From NCBI GenBank assembly GCA_021153325.1, contig JAGKTQ010000024.1:1-39742 (forward strand): a DNA stretch of 39,742 bases, read 5' to 3'. The position numbers and the translations under genes are program-made. This stretch comes from Lachnospiraceae bacterium. GTDB taxonomy: Bacteria; Bacillota; Clostridia; Lachnospirales; Lachnospiraceae. The notes under the pieces were generated by a model. The model was not told the DNA's origin. It saw only the letters and a program-made list of their open reading frames with translations, and did no database searches. Below are positions 26,164-34,740 of this stretch, one piece after another (the first letter of the stretch is position 1; every line of letters starts with the position of its first letter).

Positions 26164-28416
26164 TTATATTTCTACATACGTTTCAGCCATCCGATAATAC
26201 GCCTTATCCGAAAGCATGTCTTCATACAAAACTCCTATTTTATATGTACCATTTTCAATGTTTTTCACAGAAAATCTTGCCTGAAATCCCGAAAGTTCAA
26301 TCCGCATCTCCTGTGGAAATACAGTTTGTACATCCTCACGGAACTGTGAAACTGCCTCACTGACATAAATCTTCTTACTGTCCATACCTTCTACGATCAA
26401 ACTTCGTTTATAATGACAGTTATCCGCACCTTTCAGAATTGACCAGCCCCAGATTTCCAATTGATTATTTGAAAGCTTCGTCTTCTCTACATTCATCAAA
26501 AGCACTTCATCCCGCAAAACCTTTGCTCTTTTTACTACACTTCCCTCCACAAGCGGTTTGATCGTTCCCTCATCGCCTACACTGCCACCGCATTTATATT
26601 CCGGGGAATCCTGCGTAAGCCAAGGACTGTAATACGCATCGGTTCCAGCATAGTCAGGATACTTCTGATACAGATGCTTACGCTCTTCCAAAAGCCGATT
26701 TGTCTTTTCTTCATTTTCTTCATCCAATCCACGGCTCAAAGATTCATGATGATACAAAATACAGTCATTACGCAGCACATTCCGATACCCTTTTTGACGC
26801 AGTCTGAAGCAAAATTCTACATCATTGTAAGCAATTGGCATAGTTTCGTCCATTCCGCCTAATGCCTCATACACATCCTTTTTTATCATCAAACAAGCAC
26901 CCGTCACAGCCAGAAAATTAAAAGTAAAACCATTCCTTCCGTCATAATATAATTTACTGTCTTCAGAGGATACTAGCTTATGTGCCGGTCCTATTGCCAG
27001 ATTCGTAATACCCGCATGCTGAATCTTCACACTGTCAGGATACCAAAGCTTCGCACCTACTGCACCGACTCCCTTTACAGAAGCCTGTCCCACAAGACGC
27101 CGTAGCCATCCTGCCTCTATGACTTCCATATCATCATTTAATAACAGTAGATATTTTCCGGTTGCTGCTTTTGCTCCTATATTACACATGGCTGAGAAAT
27201 TAAATTCCATAGGCTCACATATATACTGGAAATCATAGTTTGCACTGAGCTTCTCCACCTTTAAACGATTTTCCTCAAAGCTGCCATTGTCCACTACAAT
27301 AATTTCCATATTTTCATAATCCGTTTTTTCACGAATGGATCTTATACACTGTTCCAATATTGCCGGATTATCTTTCGATAAAATAACTATTGATATTTTT
27401 TCTTTTTCTTCTATACACACATGATATATTCCCGGAACATTGCCTTCCTCTACATGACCTTTTAATCCGCGACGTTTTAATGCTTCCAGTTTTATATCCG
27501 TAAATTCCTTTTCAAATCCCCAAATGCCTTTTACCGCGCTCTCATCCCACACAAGAGCCTGCTTTTTTTCTTGCTGTTCTTCCTTAAACTCTGTCTTATG
27601 GAACAGCACCTTATCGCAGAACGCAATTTTCTCATTTGCTTCTTCTTTAAACCGCTCTTCTGCTTTTAATACAAAATCATATATATTTTCTTTCCAATTG
27701 TCAGCATTTCGCCACTTCACACCGGCAACTTCTTCTCTACGCACAGCAAATACATTTCCAAAATAAAAGAAAGACAGTAGCGTTTCCGGGGAATATGCCG
27801 GTTTGAACCATGGATTTTCACGGATAGCTTCCCCTTTTTCCCCTGTTCTTACTGTGTCTTCTGCTCCATAAATAAGTGCTTTGGAACTCTGCTCTTCAAA
27901 AAGCTCCTCCACTATTTTTAATGCCTGCGGACACAAAATACCTTTTTCAGACACAAAAAGAATATATGGTTTTGTAATCTTCTCTAAAGAAAAATCTTTT
28001 CCACACTTTTCTAAGAAAACAACTTCTATCCGGTCACTGCTCTCCTTCTGGCTTGTAGCATTTGGCGTAGCTACACTTCCGCCTGCCTCCAAAGGCTTTT
28101 CATGCTCACTCACCCAAAGTAAATAAGGACTTTTTCGAAAGAGCACTTCCTTCTCATACTGTTTCACACTAACAGAATTCTCACTGCACACCGTATCACT
28201 GATTTTTATATTTTTCCCCGCTGTAAGCTTGGCAGGCACTTTTTTTGCTCCACGCAAAAGGCGTATTACGGGATTTCCTGCAATACGCTCATATTTCTGC
28301 CTGAGTTCTATTACCGCCTGCTCTTTGGAAGCTGCCTCAGCGGCAAGCTGTATATTTTTATTTTTCTCTTTTAAGTATGCCTGTTTGTAAAAGTTGGTGA
28401 AATCGTACTGTGTCAA
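26164..28416 (-). CDS. Large glycosyltransferase: degenerate GT-like domain, GT2 domain, C-terminal beta domain
   Basis: A 750-residue protein. An N-terminal coiled coil (~15-45) is followed by a GT-like domain without a metal motif (~130-275), a full GT2 domain (~340-560; ISIVILSKDNPAILEQCIRS, metal motif LLLNDDMEV at ~424, AVTGACLMIKKDVYEALGG, NDVEFCFRLRQKG) and a beta-rich domain (~625-750; NNQLEIWGWSI, GTYKIGVLYED) that may bind glycan. It starts with TTG at 28416: this is the only start codon between an in-frame stop and the conserved N-terminus, with AAAGGCGGG upstream. It begins 30 bases after the methyltransferase-kinase gene. Probably a polymer-extending enzyme working with that protein; donor unknown. 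Confidence 0.83.
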   Translation of the reverse strand: MTQYDFTNFYKQAYLKEKNKNIQLAAEAASKEQAVIELRQKYERIAGNPVIRLLRGAKKVPAKLTAGKNIKISDTVCSENSVSVKQYEKEVLFRKSPYLLWVSEHEKPLEAGGSVATPNATSQKESSDRIEVVFLEKCGKDFSLEKITKPYILFVSEKGILCPQALKIVEELFEEQSSKALIYGAEDTVRTGEKGEAIRENPWFKPAYSPETLLSFFYFGNVFAVRREEVAGVKWRNADNWKENIYDFVLKAEERFKEEANEKIAFCDKVLFHKTEFKEEQQEKKQALVWDESAVKGIWGFEKEFTDIKLEALKRRGLKGHVEEGNVPGIYHVCIEEKEKISIVILSKDNPAILEQCIRSIREKTDYENMEIIVVDNGSFEENRLKVEKLSANYDFQYICEPMEFNFSAMCNIGAKAATGKYLLLLNDDMEVIEAGWLRRLVGQASVKGVGAVGAKLWYPDSVKIQHAGITNLAIGPAHKLVSSEDSKLYYDGRNGFTFNFLAVTGACLMIKKDVYEALGGMDETMPIAYNDVEFCFRLRQKGYRNVLRNDCILYHHESLSRGLDEENEEKTNRLLEERKHLYQKYPDYAGTDAYYSPWLTQDSPEYKCGGSVGDEGTIKPLVEGSVVKRAKVLRDEVLLMNVEKTKLSNNQLEIWGWSILKGADNCHYKRSLIVEGMDSKKIYVSEAVSQFREDVQTVFPQEMRIELSGFQARFSVKNIENGTYKIGVLYEDMLSDKAYYRMAETYVEI

Positions 28417-28446
28417 GCCTTTCCCGCCTTTCTTTCAATACACGCT

Positions 28447-30558
28447 TTACTGCGCAAGTCTCTTTGCTACGCTCTTTGGAAGTTTTACTACATTCATTGA
28501 AATTTCCAACACATTGTCTTCTTTCATAGGAACATTTTTTAAGAAGAACGTAAAATTAGGGTCTTCTTCTGAAAATGCAATTACCCCATTTTGAATACTT
28601 TTTCCATTAGTAGCAAAGCTTCTCAATTTTCCCAATCCATGCAAAGACAGCTTCTTTCCGTTCCATAATGCCTTTTCAATCGTTACGACACAAGGTTCAT
28701 GATCTGGATCAATACGCACTGCCTTCGTATCTGCTGCAAAGTGCAATGTAAAATGGATATTTTCTTTACCTGCTCCAGCTTCTTTTTTCTGTGCTCCTTT
28801 TTGCTGCGCCAGCATAAAGGAATTTGCCTCCGAAAATCCAGTTCCATTGTCTGTGTATATCTGCACTAAATTCGAATCTGTTCCCTCTGCATCCTCTACC
28901 GATAAGCCCAGTGGGTTATAGATCGGATTGCCGATAAGATTACGGATCAATCCAATGCTCATGCGGTCTCCAGCAATTTTTTTCTGAATTTCCTTTTCTT
29001 GCTCAATGACCCATTGTTTTTCGTCTTCGCTTAATTTCAGCACATGATTCATCATACGCTCTACAACCTGCTGTCTCTTCGCAGCCCCCTGTCCATAGCA
29101 GTATAATGCACGATATGCCACTTTTTCTGCTGGTATTTCCTCTGCAAAAGTCCATTCATAGTCAATCGCAGTCCATGTTGTTCCGTGCACCAGAATATTA
29201 GAGAAGATCAAGTCATAATCCGTAATCGCCACACCTGCATTGTAACGGATGCGTTCCACATATTCCTGGAACAATGCCTCAAAACCATCCAAATCCTGTT
29301 TATCCAAAAGCTCGTCAAACATTTCTTCCAGACTTCTGCCTTCTACATACTCAAAAGAAAGCGTTCCCTTCGGATTTAAAATACAGCGATTCATCAAAAG
29401 TTTACCGCCCGCATAACGTTGTGTCAGCTTTTCATAAACTTCTTTCATCTCCTGGACATGGACGCCTGCCTGTTCTGTCATATGGCGTTTCTCTACAACC
29501 AGTTCTACTTCTTTCTTTGTGCTGTTCAAAATGCCAGCGCGTTCCATGCCGCTCTCCGGTCTACGGATATCCGTACAGATTGCATATTCCGGTGCTCTGT
29601 CATTGGAATATTTGGAGTATTTTACCGGAAGCTCCTTTCCTACTACGAGAAAATAAGAATTGGAATAAAGCGGGAACAGCCCTTCTCTTATGATCGTATC
29701 AAATACATTCTTTTCATCAAACAAAAGCATTCTGCTTCTGTCAAAATTGCGGATATTCGTACACAATTCGCCAACATGCGGCAAATAATCATCCGAATAA
29801 ATACTCGTCATGAACTTATAATCCGGGTACGGATAATAAAAACTATACTCTTTGCAATGATTTGCCTCACATATTTTTTTCAGCCCTTCTCTTGTAAAAG
29901 TACGCACTCCGGTATCCTGTGGGTAATCCTCCAAACCGCTGAAATAAATTCCCTGATGGTCTTCCTTACAGCCTGCCCAATATTTCAAACCAAACTTATT
30001 TTCAATCGCGATAATAAGGCGTCCCTCTTTCCCATTCTCTTTCAGGTGTTTACGGAGAATTTCCATAAATCTTTCATAAGGACGGTCCGTTCCGATATAT
30101 CCTTTTGCATATTCAAATACACCGATCAAAAAGATGAAATCATAATCATTATCTAATGTCTTTTCAATATCCTGAAAATTTCCTACCTGAATGGTCACGT
30201 TATCGCAATCTTTATGGCGATAGGCATTGATCAGACTACGTCTTTTGGACAATTCAATACAAGTAACACTGCCTGCTTTTCTTGCAAGTGCTCCTGTGAT
30301 TGCTCCGCAACCACTTCCCACTTCCAACACCTTCATATCTTTTGTGATCGGTACCCACTCTATTATATTTTCACGAAGAGGGGATAAATGGTAGAGAATC
30401 GGCCAGCTTCCACGTTCTTCGATAATACGTGGAAATTCTTTTTCCGGATAATTTTGGGCAATTTCCAACATTTCCTCTTCTACATCGCCATCACTATACA
30501 AATCTTCTCCCGGATAAAATTCATAATCCAGTGTAATATTCCCGATCTTTTCTGTCAT
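28447..30558 (-). CDS. Methyltransferase-kinase fusion, probable polysaccharide chain terminator (WbdD-like)
   Basis: A 703-residue cytoplasmic protein with three parts. Residues ~30-310: SAM-dependent methyltransferase, motif I KVLEVGSGCGAITGALARK (~76-94), motif II region CIELSKRRS and DFIFLIGVFEY. Residues ~345-500: a kinase-like fold; VVEKRHM (Lys 357) as the ATP lysine, EYVEGRSLEEM as hinge, YDLIFSN (Asp 449, Asn 454) with the exact spacing of the catalytic loop RDLKPEN, and IDYEW (Asp 466) as the DFG-like metal site. Residues ~598-703: a beta-rich tail. In E. coli O8/O9 the WbdD protein has the same methyltransferase-then-kinase order and caps the O-antigen to fix its length. Here it sits 32 bases after a Wzt with C-terminal domain. 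Domains are well supported; chain termination is an inference from order and context. Confidence 0.72.
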   Translation of the reverse strand: MTEKIGNITLDYEFYPGEDLYSDGDVEEEMLEIAQNYPEKEFPRIIEERGSWPILYHLSPLRENIIEWVPITKDMKVLEVGSGCGAITGALARKAGSVTCIELSKRRSLINAYRHKDCDNVTIQVGNFQDIEKTLDNDYDFIFLIGVFEYAKGYIGTDRPYERFMEILRKHLKENGKEGRLIIAIENKFGLKYWAGCKEDHQGIYFSGLEDYPQDTGVRTFTREGLKKICEANHCKEYSFYYPYPDYKFMTSIYSDDYLPHVGELCTNIRNFDRSRMLLFDEKNVFDTIIREGLFPLYSNSYFLVVGKELPVKYSKYSNDRAPEYAICTDIRRPESGMERAGILNSTKKEVELVVEKRHMTEQAGVHVQEMKEVYEKLTQRYAGGKLLMNRCILNPKGTLSFEYVEGRSLEEMFDELLDKQDLDGFEALFQEYVERIRYNAGVAITDYDLIFSNILVHGTTWTAIDYEWTFAEEIPAEKVAYRALYCYGQGAAKRQQVVERMMNHVLKLSEDEKQWVIEQEKEIQKKIAGDRMSIGLIRNLIGNPIYNPLGLSVEDAEGTDSNLVQIYTDNGTGFSEANSFMLAQQKGAQKKEAGAGKENIHFTLHFAADTKAVRIDPDHEPCVVTIEKALWNGKKLSLHGLGKLRSFATNGKSIQNGVIAFSEEDPNFTFFLKNVPMKEDNVLEISMNVVKLPKSVAKRLAQ

Positions 30559-30590
30559 CCCTATCTTTTCCTCTCTAACCTGACATCTTT

Positions 30591-31883
30591 TTATACGCTC
30601 TTTACTTCCACCTCGGAATTCATATCGTAATAGCCTACCGTATCCTTGTCAGAAATAACTGTAATGTTCAAGGCATCATACAATCTGTGATAAACCGTAA
30701 ATTCATTTCCTTCGTAACCAGTCAGTCCAAAAGAAACTAAATATTCTCCACCCTGCAGATCCATTTTCTGTGTAAAACAAATATCTTTTTCTTCCCCTGC
30801 CTTCACAGATTCCAAAAATGCTTTTTCCACCATGGAGTTTGTTCCAGTAATTTCTACACCTTTAATGTTTTTGATCGTAAATGCAAAAATAGGGGCTGAT
30901 AGATCTTCAGCAAATTTTACTTTCATATGAATACTGAATTTGCTTCCTTTTAGCACAGCCGTCGTTTTCAGACCCTTTTCGTCACACATATAAATTTCTG
31001 TGATCTCTGCTTTTTTGTTTCCGTATTCCAAAAGCTGCGGATTTTGTCCCTGCTTGCTGCCAGCTGCACTCTCCTCGGCGGCTTTCTGCAGTTGTTCGTC
31101 ATCCAACAGATTATTTTCATCGGATTCCGGCACTTCATACTGTCCTACGAGAACTCGTTTGTAAGCATCAATCATTTCTTTAGGCTCACCCTCGCCTAAT
31201 TTATTGCCCTGATTCAAAAGAATAACGCGGTCACAATATTTACTGATACTGCTCAGATCATGACTTACGAACACAATAGTCTTTCCCTGCTTTTTAAACT
31301 CTTCAAATTTGTGATAACATTTTGCCTGAAAGAATACGTCACCAACAGACAAAGCCTCATCTACAATAAGAATTTCTGGTTCAATGTTAATGGCAACCGC
31401 AAAAGCCAATCGCACGAACATACCACTGGAATACGTTTTACATGGCTGATACACATAATCTCCAATATCTGCAAAATCCAAAATATCCTGCAATTTTTCG
31501 TCAATTTCTTTTTCCGTAAAACCGATCATCGTACCATTCAGATAAATATTGTCAATACCATTGTATTCCATATTAAATCCGGCACCAAGCTCAAGAAGCG
31601 CAGAAATACGTCCATTTACTTCTACTTCTCCGGCAGTCGGACTCACAACACCTGTAATAATTTTTAAAATGGTAGATTTTCCAGAACCATTTGTTCCGAT
31701 AATACCCACAGACTCTCCCTGATAAACCGTCAAGTCCACACCATTTAAAGCATAATGCTCTTTTACTTTTTTCTTTTTTCCCAAAAGCCCCAGTGCCTCT
31801 TTCATCCGGTCTGCTGGCTTATCATATAGCTTATATACCTTTTTTAAATCCTTAACCCGGATGGCAATCTGTTTTTCTTCCAT
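30591..31883 (-). CDS. wzt: Polysaccharide ABC exporter ATPase with C-terminal glycan-recognition domain (Wzt type)
   Basis: A 430-residue ATPase that powers export of undecaprenyl-linked glycan. ATPase part (~1-245): Walker A GTNGSGKST (63-71), signature YSSGMFVRLAFAVA (~151), Walker B ILIVDEALSVGD (~171), switch His in VSHD (208). After an acidic linker (~250-285) comes a beta-sandwich of the Wzt C-terminal kind (~290-410): AEITEIYMCDEKG, SKFSIHMKVKFAEDL, PIFAFTIKNIKGVEITGTNS and GEYLVSFGLTGYEGN. In E. coli O9a this domain binds the capped non-reducing end and licenses export; Gram-positive TagH lacks such a domain. It lies 23 bases after wzm and before the methyltransferase-kinase gene. 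Confidence 0.9.
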   Translation of the reverse strand: MEEKQIAIRVKDLKKVYKLYDKPADRMKEALGLLGKKKKVKEHYALNGVDLTVYQGESVGIIGTNGSGKSTILKIITGVVSPTAGEVEVNGRISALLELGAGFNMEYNGIDNIYLNGTMIGFTEKEIDEKLQDILDFADIGDYVYQPCKTYSSGMFVRLAFAVAINIEPEILIVDEALSVGDVFFQAKCYHKFEEFKKQGKTIVFVSHDLSSISKYCDRVILLNQGNKLGEGEPKEMIDAYKRVLVGQYEVPESDENNLLDDEQLQKAAEESAAGSKQGQNPQLLEYGNKKAEITEIYMCDEKGLKTTAVLKGSKFSIHMKVKFAEDLSAPIFAFTIKNIKGVEITGTNSMVEKAFLESVKAGEEKDICFTQKMDLQGGEYLVSFGLTGYEGNEFTVYHRLYDALNITVISDKDTVGYYDMNSEVEVKSV

Positions 31884-31906
31884 TCTAGTCTAGGCCTCCA
31901 TATTTT

Positions 31907-32899
31907 TTATAAAACATCTGCAAAATGCACTTTTAAGCGTTTAAACAAAATGGCACCTATGACAAATAGAAGTACCGTAACGATCCAAAAATAGCTAGTG
32001 GAATAGAAGTGTTCAAAGAACCATTCCTCTTCAAAGATCGCACTGCGATAACCATTTACGATATAAGTCATGGGATTTAGTTTAAACAGCTTCTGATACG
32101 CCCCTGCTTTATCAATATTCCACATAATTGGCGTTGCCCACATTCCAATCTGCAACACAATACTGATAATCTGCTGTAAATCTCTGAAAAAGACAACAAT
32201 TGTACAGGTGGAATAACTTAAAGCCAGTACAAAGACAAAGGTACAGAAACTATAATACAATAGCTGTGTTGTATATATCGTCGGATAATAACCATACGCA
32301 ATACAAAGTACCAACAGTACACCCAAAAAGAATAAATGGATAAAAATGGCTGCGATCACTTTAATGATCGGCAATATACTGATCTTGAACACAACTTTTT
32401 TTACAAGATAATTGTACTCCAAAAGCGCTGTTGTTCCATTATTTAAAGCCTCAGAAAAGAAAAACCATGGCACTAAACCGGCTGTCAGATACAACACATA
32501 CGGAACTTCTAAATTTCCTGCGACCATCTCACTCCGGTTTCCAAAGATCTTTTCAAACACAAGCCAGTACATTACGACCGTAACGACAGGCTGTACCATA
32601 GCCCACACCATACCCATGTAAGAACCGGCATAACGCTTTTTAAAATCATTTTTTGACAGTTTCCAGATCAGTCTTCTGTTTTGATAAAGCTCCACAGGAA
32701 GTACCGTAATTTTGTCATAAAATACCGCAAATATGACACAAGAAGCCACAATAACAAGGCAGGCGATTATTTTTTTTACAAGCTCTTCATTCTGATTCGC
32801 CAATGGATTATGATGAAATATAATCACTGTAGCTACAATCAGACCTACAAGACAGAATAATAAAATTCCATTCTTTTTGCTGATATGTTTCTTATTCAT
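31907..32899 (-). CDS. wzm: Polysaccharide ABC exporter permease (Wzm/TagG type) with extra N-terminal membrane segments
   Basis: A 330-residue permease. The standard core starts near residue 75 (LIWKLSKNDFKKRYAGSYMG, then MVWAMVQPVVTVVMYWLVFE) with the amphipathic gate helix and six membrane segments, and AVTC-free end LFKRLKVHFADVL. Ahead of it lie ~70 extra residues with two further hydrophobic segments (~11-28 and ~43-61), not part of classical Wzm. The start was set at the ATG at 32899, ten bases behind AAGGAG; an upstream in-frame GTG would overlap rmlC by 32 bases. With this start it overlaps the rmlC stop by eight bases, so translation is coupled. It forms the export channel with the Wzt partner that follows. 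Confidence 0.9.
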   Translation of the reverse strand: MNKKHISKKNGILLFCLVGLIVATVIIFHHNPLANQNEELVKKIIACLVIVASCVIFAVFYDKITVLPVELYQNRRLIWKLSKNDFKKRYAGSYMGMVWAMVQPVVTVVMYWLVFEKIFGNRSEMVAGNLEVPYVLYLTAGLVPWFFFSEALNNGTTALLEYNYLVKKVVFKISILPIIKVIAAIFIHLFFLGVLLVLCIAYGYYPTIYTTQLLYYSFCTFVFVLALSYSTCTIVVFFRDLQQIISIVLQIGMWATPIMWNIDKAGAYQKLFKLNPMTYIVNGYRSAIFEEEWFFEHFYSTSYFWIVTVLLFVIGAILFKRLKVHFADVL

Positions 32900-33449
32900 T
32901 CTCAAGGTACTCCTTAATACCACTCCACTGTGTATCTTTTTCTGATAAAAGCAGTTCCATTCCCTCTGGGATCGGCCATTCTACACCAATTTCAGAATCC
33001 GCATAGTAAAGACCGCCCTCATCATTCGGATGATAAAAATCTGTGCATTTATATGCAAATTCTGCATAATCGGACAATACTAAAAATCCATGTGCAAAAT
33101 TTTTCGGAATAAAGAACTGCTTTTTATTTTCCTCTGATAATAAGACACCATACCACTGTCCAAAAGTTTTAGAGCCTTTTCTCAAATCTACCGCAACATC
33201 ATAAACCTCTCCACGAATCACTCTTACAAGCTTATCCTGCGGATACTGTTTCTGGAAATGTAATCCTCTAAGTACTCCTTTTTTGGATGCAGACTGGTTG
33301 TCCTGTACAAAGATCTGATCAATTCCAGCCTCCTTATAATCGTTATAATTATAAGTCTCCATAAAATATCCTCTTGCATCCCCAAATACGGTTGGAGTGA
33401 TCACCTTAAGTCCTTCTATTTCACAGGTTTCTACTGTAATTTTGCCCAT
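32892..33449 (-). CDS. rmlC: dTDP-4-dehydrorhamnose 3,5-epimerase
   Basis: A 185-residue cupin enzyme, normal length. It epimerises dTDP-4-keto-6-deoxyglucose at C3 and C5 in dTDP-L-rhamnose synthesis. Signatures: DARGYFMETYN, FVQDNQSASKKGVLRGLHFQ with the catalytic His, LVRVIRGEVYDVAVDLRKGS and FIPKNFAHGFLVLSDYAEFAYKC. AAAGGAG precedes the ATG by eight bases. It begins 13 bases after the GH25 gene and overlaps wzm. The C-terminal end is slightly short and variable, as in other Firmicutes RmlC. Confidence 0.95.
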   Translation of the reverse strand: MGKITVETCEIEGLKVITPTVFGDARGYFMETYNYNDYKEAGIDQIFVQDNQSASKKGVLRGLHFQKQYPQDKLVRVIRGEVYDVAVDLRKGSKTFGQWYGVLLSEENKKQFFIPKNFAHGFLVLSDYAEFAYKCTDFYHPNDEGGLYYADSEIGVEWPIPEGMELLLSEKDTQWSGIKEYLENE

Positions 33450-33462
33450 TTTTCTTTCTCCT

Positions 33463-34740
33463 TTACTCTTCTAAGTAACTAATGTTCATATCAACTCTTC
33501 CTTCGATTCCATCTATACTTCCGTTAGAGCTGTATTGCCACATCTGATAATAACCCTGATACAGAGGCGCTTCTCTGTATTCTGCCAGCCATGTAATATA
33601 CTGGTCTAGATCATCTGCATTCAAGTTCTCATTCAGCCAGTTACGGCTTGCATACACACCGGCATCATAGCCTGCATTTTTCATCGTAGAACAAAAAGCT
33701 TCACATACCAATGTTCTTGTCTCTGCATCCAGCTTGTCTGCCCTGCCGTCGCCTCCTGCACCCTCTGTATCAATGAATACCGGATAATCCAGATTATAAT
33801 CCTGACAAAGCTGAATGACCATACTTGCTTCTTCTACTGCCTCTACCTCATTCACAGCCTGCGTAAAGAAATAAACGCCTACCGGAATGTCCGCAGCAAT
33901 AGCACCTTTTATATTTTCCTCAAAGTACGGGTCCTCTACTAATGCACCTGTGGAAGAACCTCGATATCCCACACGGATGATTGCGAACTGTACCCCCGCT
34001 TCTTTTACTTTATCCCAATCAATCTCTTTGTTCCACTTGGATACATCAATACCAAACTGTGCGTTTCCGTCCTTTCGTATTCCGGTATTCTCGGTGTCAT
34101 CTGCATCATTATCTGCACCATTTACCGCAGTATCCTCCAGCGCAGCATCAATTTCTTCTTCTGTTTTGATCAGCAAAGAAATATCATTAATTGCCACATA
34201 TTCTACTTTATCTTTTACCTTCACCTTGGTCGGATTGTCAGGCACTTTATAACCACTTATCTGTTCCAGAGAAACATAGTAATCGCCAGGTTTTAAATCT
34301 GCAATATAAACGACACCATCCTGATCTAAGTCTTTATATTCTCCATTATCTTCTACATTAATATAAAAACTCTCGCCTGTCACCAGTTCTCCGTCATTGT
34401 CTACGACCTGTACACGCAGATCCTGTTCCACGCTTGTCACAATAATAGACAGTTTGTTCTTGTCTCCTGCCGGTTTATATTTATCTAACGTGGACTCAGA
34501 ATTAAAGAACGTTTCGTCATCCATAAAGGCGGTCAGATCATCATCGACCTGCCCGGAAACGCGGTCTATGGAATTTTCATCCGCAGACTGTGCACTGTCG
34601 GAAGTTACCGTTTGCTCCGTTTTTTTGTTCAGGAAACGTTTTTCTACCACATCCCAGTTCGTATAAATGACAATTCCTAAAATCATTAATACCATAGCTG
34701 TCATAAAAAAGACTGCCGTACGTTTCATCTTAGAGTCCAT
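33463..34740 (-). CDS. Membrane-anchored GH25 lysozyme-like protein with Cna-B-like domain
   Basis: A 425-residue protein: one membrane segment (~6-28), an acidic linker, a beta domain (~93-190; TSVEQDLRVQVVDNDGELV, YIADLKPGDYYVSLEQISGY, TKVKVKDKVEYVAI) of Cna-B/prealbumin-like type, then a GH25 domain (~225-425). GH25 enzymes cut the MurNAc-GlcNAc bond of peptidoglycan; the key acids are in FGIDVSKWN and FIDTEGAGGDG. The start was set at the ATG at 34740 with GAGG six bases upstream, overlapping the rmlA stop by 11 bases; an earlier TTG is less likely. It is a shorter paralogue of the GH25 protein that heads this operon. Its place between rmlA and rmlC suggests it opens or binds wall for glycan attachment; activity is not shown. 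Confidence 0.85.
   Translation of the reverse strand: MDSKMKRTAVFFMTAMVLMILGIVIYTNWDVVEKRFLNKKTEQTVTSDSAQSADENSIDRVSGQVDDDLTAFMDDETFFNSESTLDKYKPAGDKNKLSIIVTSVEQDLRVQVVDNDGELVTGESFYINVEDNGEYKDLDQDGVVYIADLKPGDYYVSLEQISGYKVPDNPTKVKVKDKVEYVAINDISLLIKTEEEIDAALEDTAVNGADNDADDTENTGIRKDGNAQFGIDVSKWNKEIDWDKVKEAGVQFAIIRVGYRGSSTGALVEDPYFEENIKGAIAADIPVGVYFFTQAVNEVEAVEEASMVIQLCQDYNLDYPVFIDTEGAGGDGRADKLDAETRTLVCEAFCSTMKNAGYDAGVYASRNWLNENLNADDLDQYITWLAEYREAPLYQGYYQMWQYSSNGSIDGIEGRVDMNISYLEE

Noticed and set aside
30591..32899. TagG/TagH teichoic acid exporter
   Set aside because: The ATPase carries a Wzt-type C-terminal beta domain and sits with rml genes and a methyltransferase-kinase fusion; no teichoic acid genes (tagB, tagD, tagF) are nearby.
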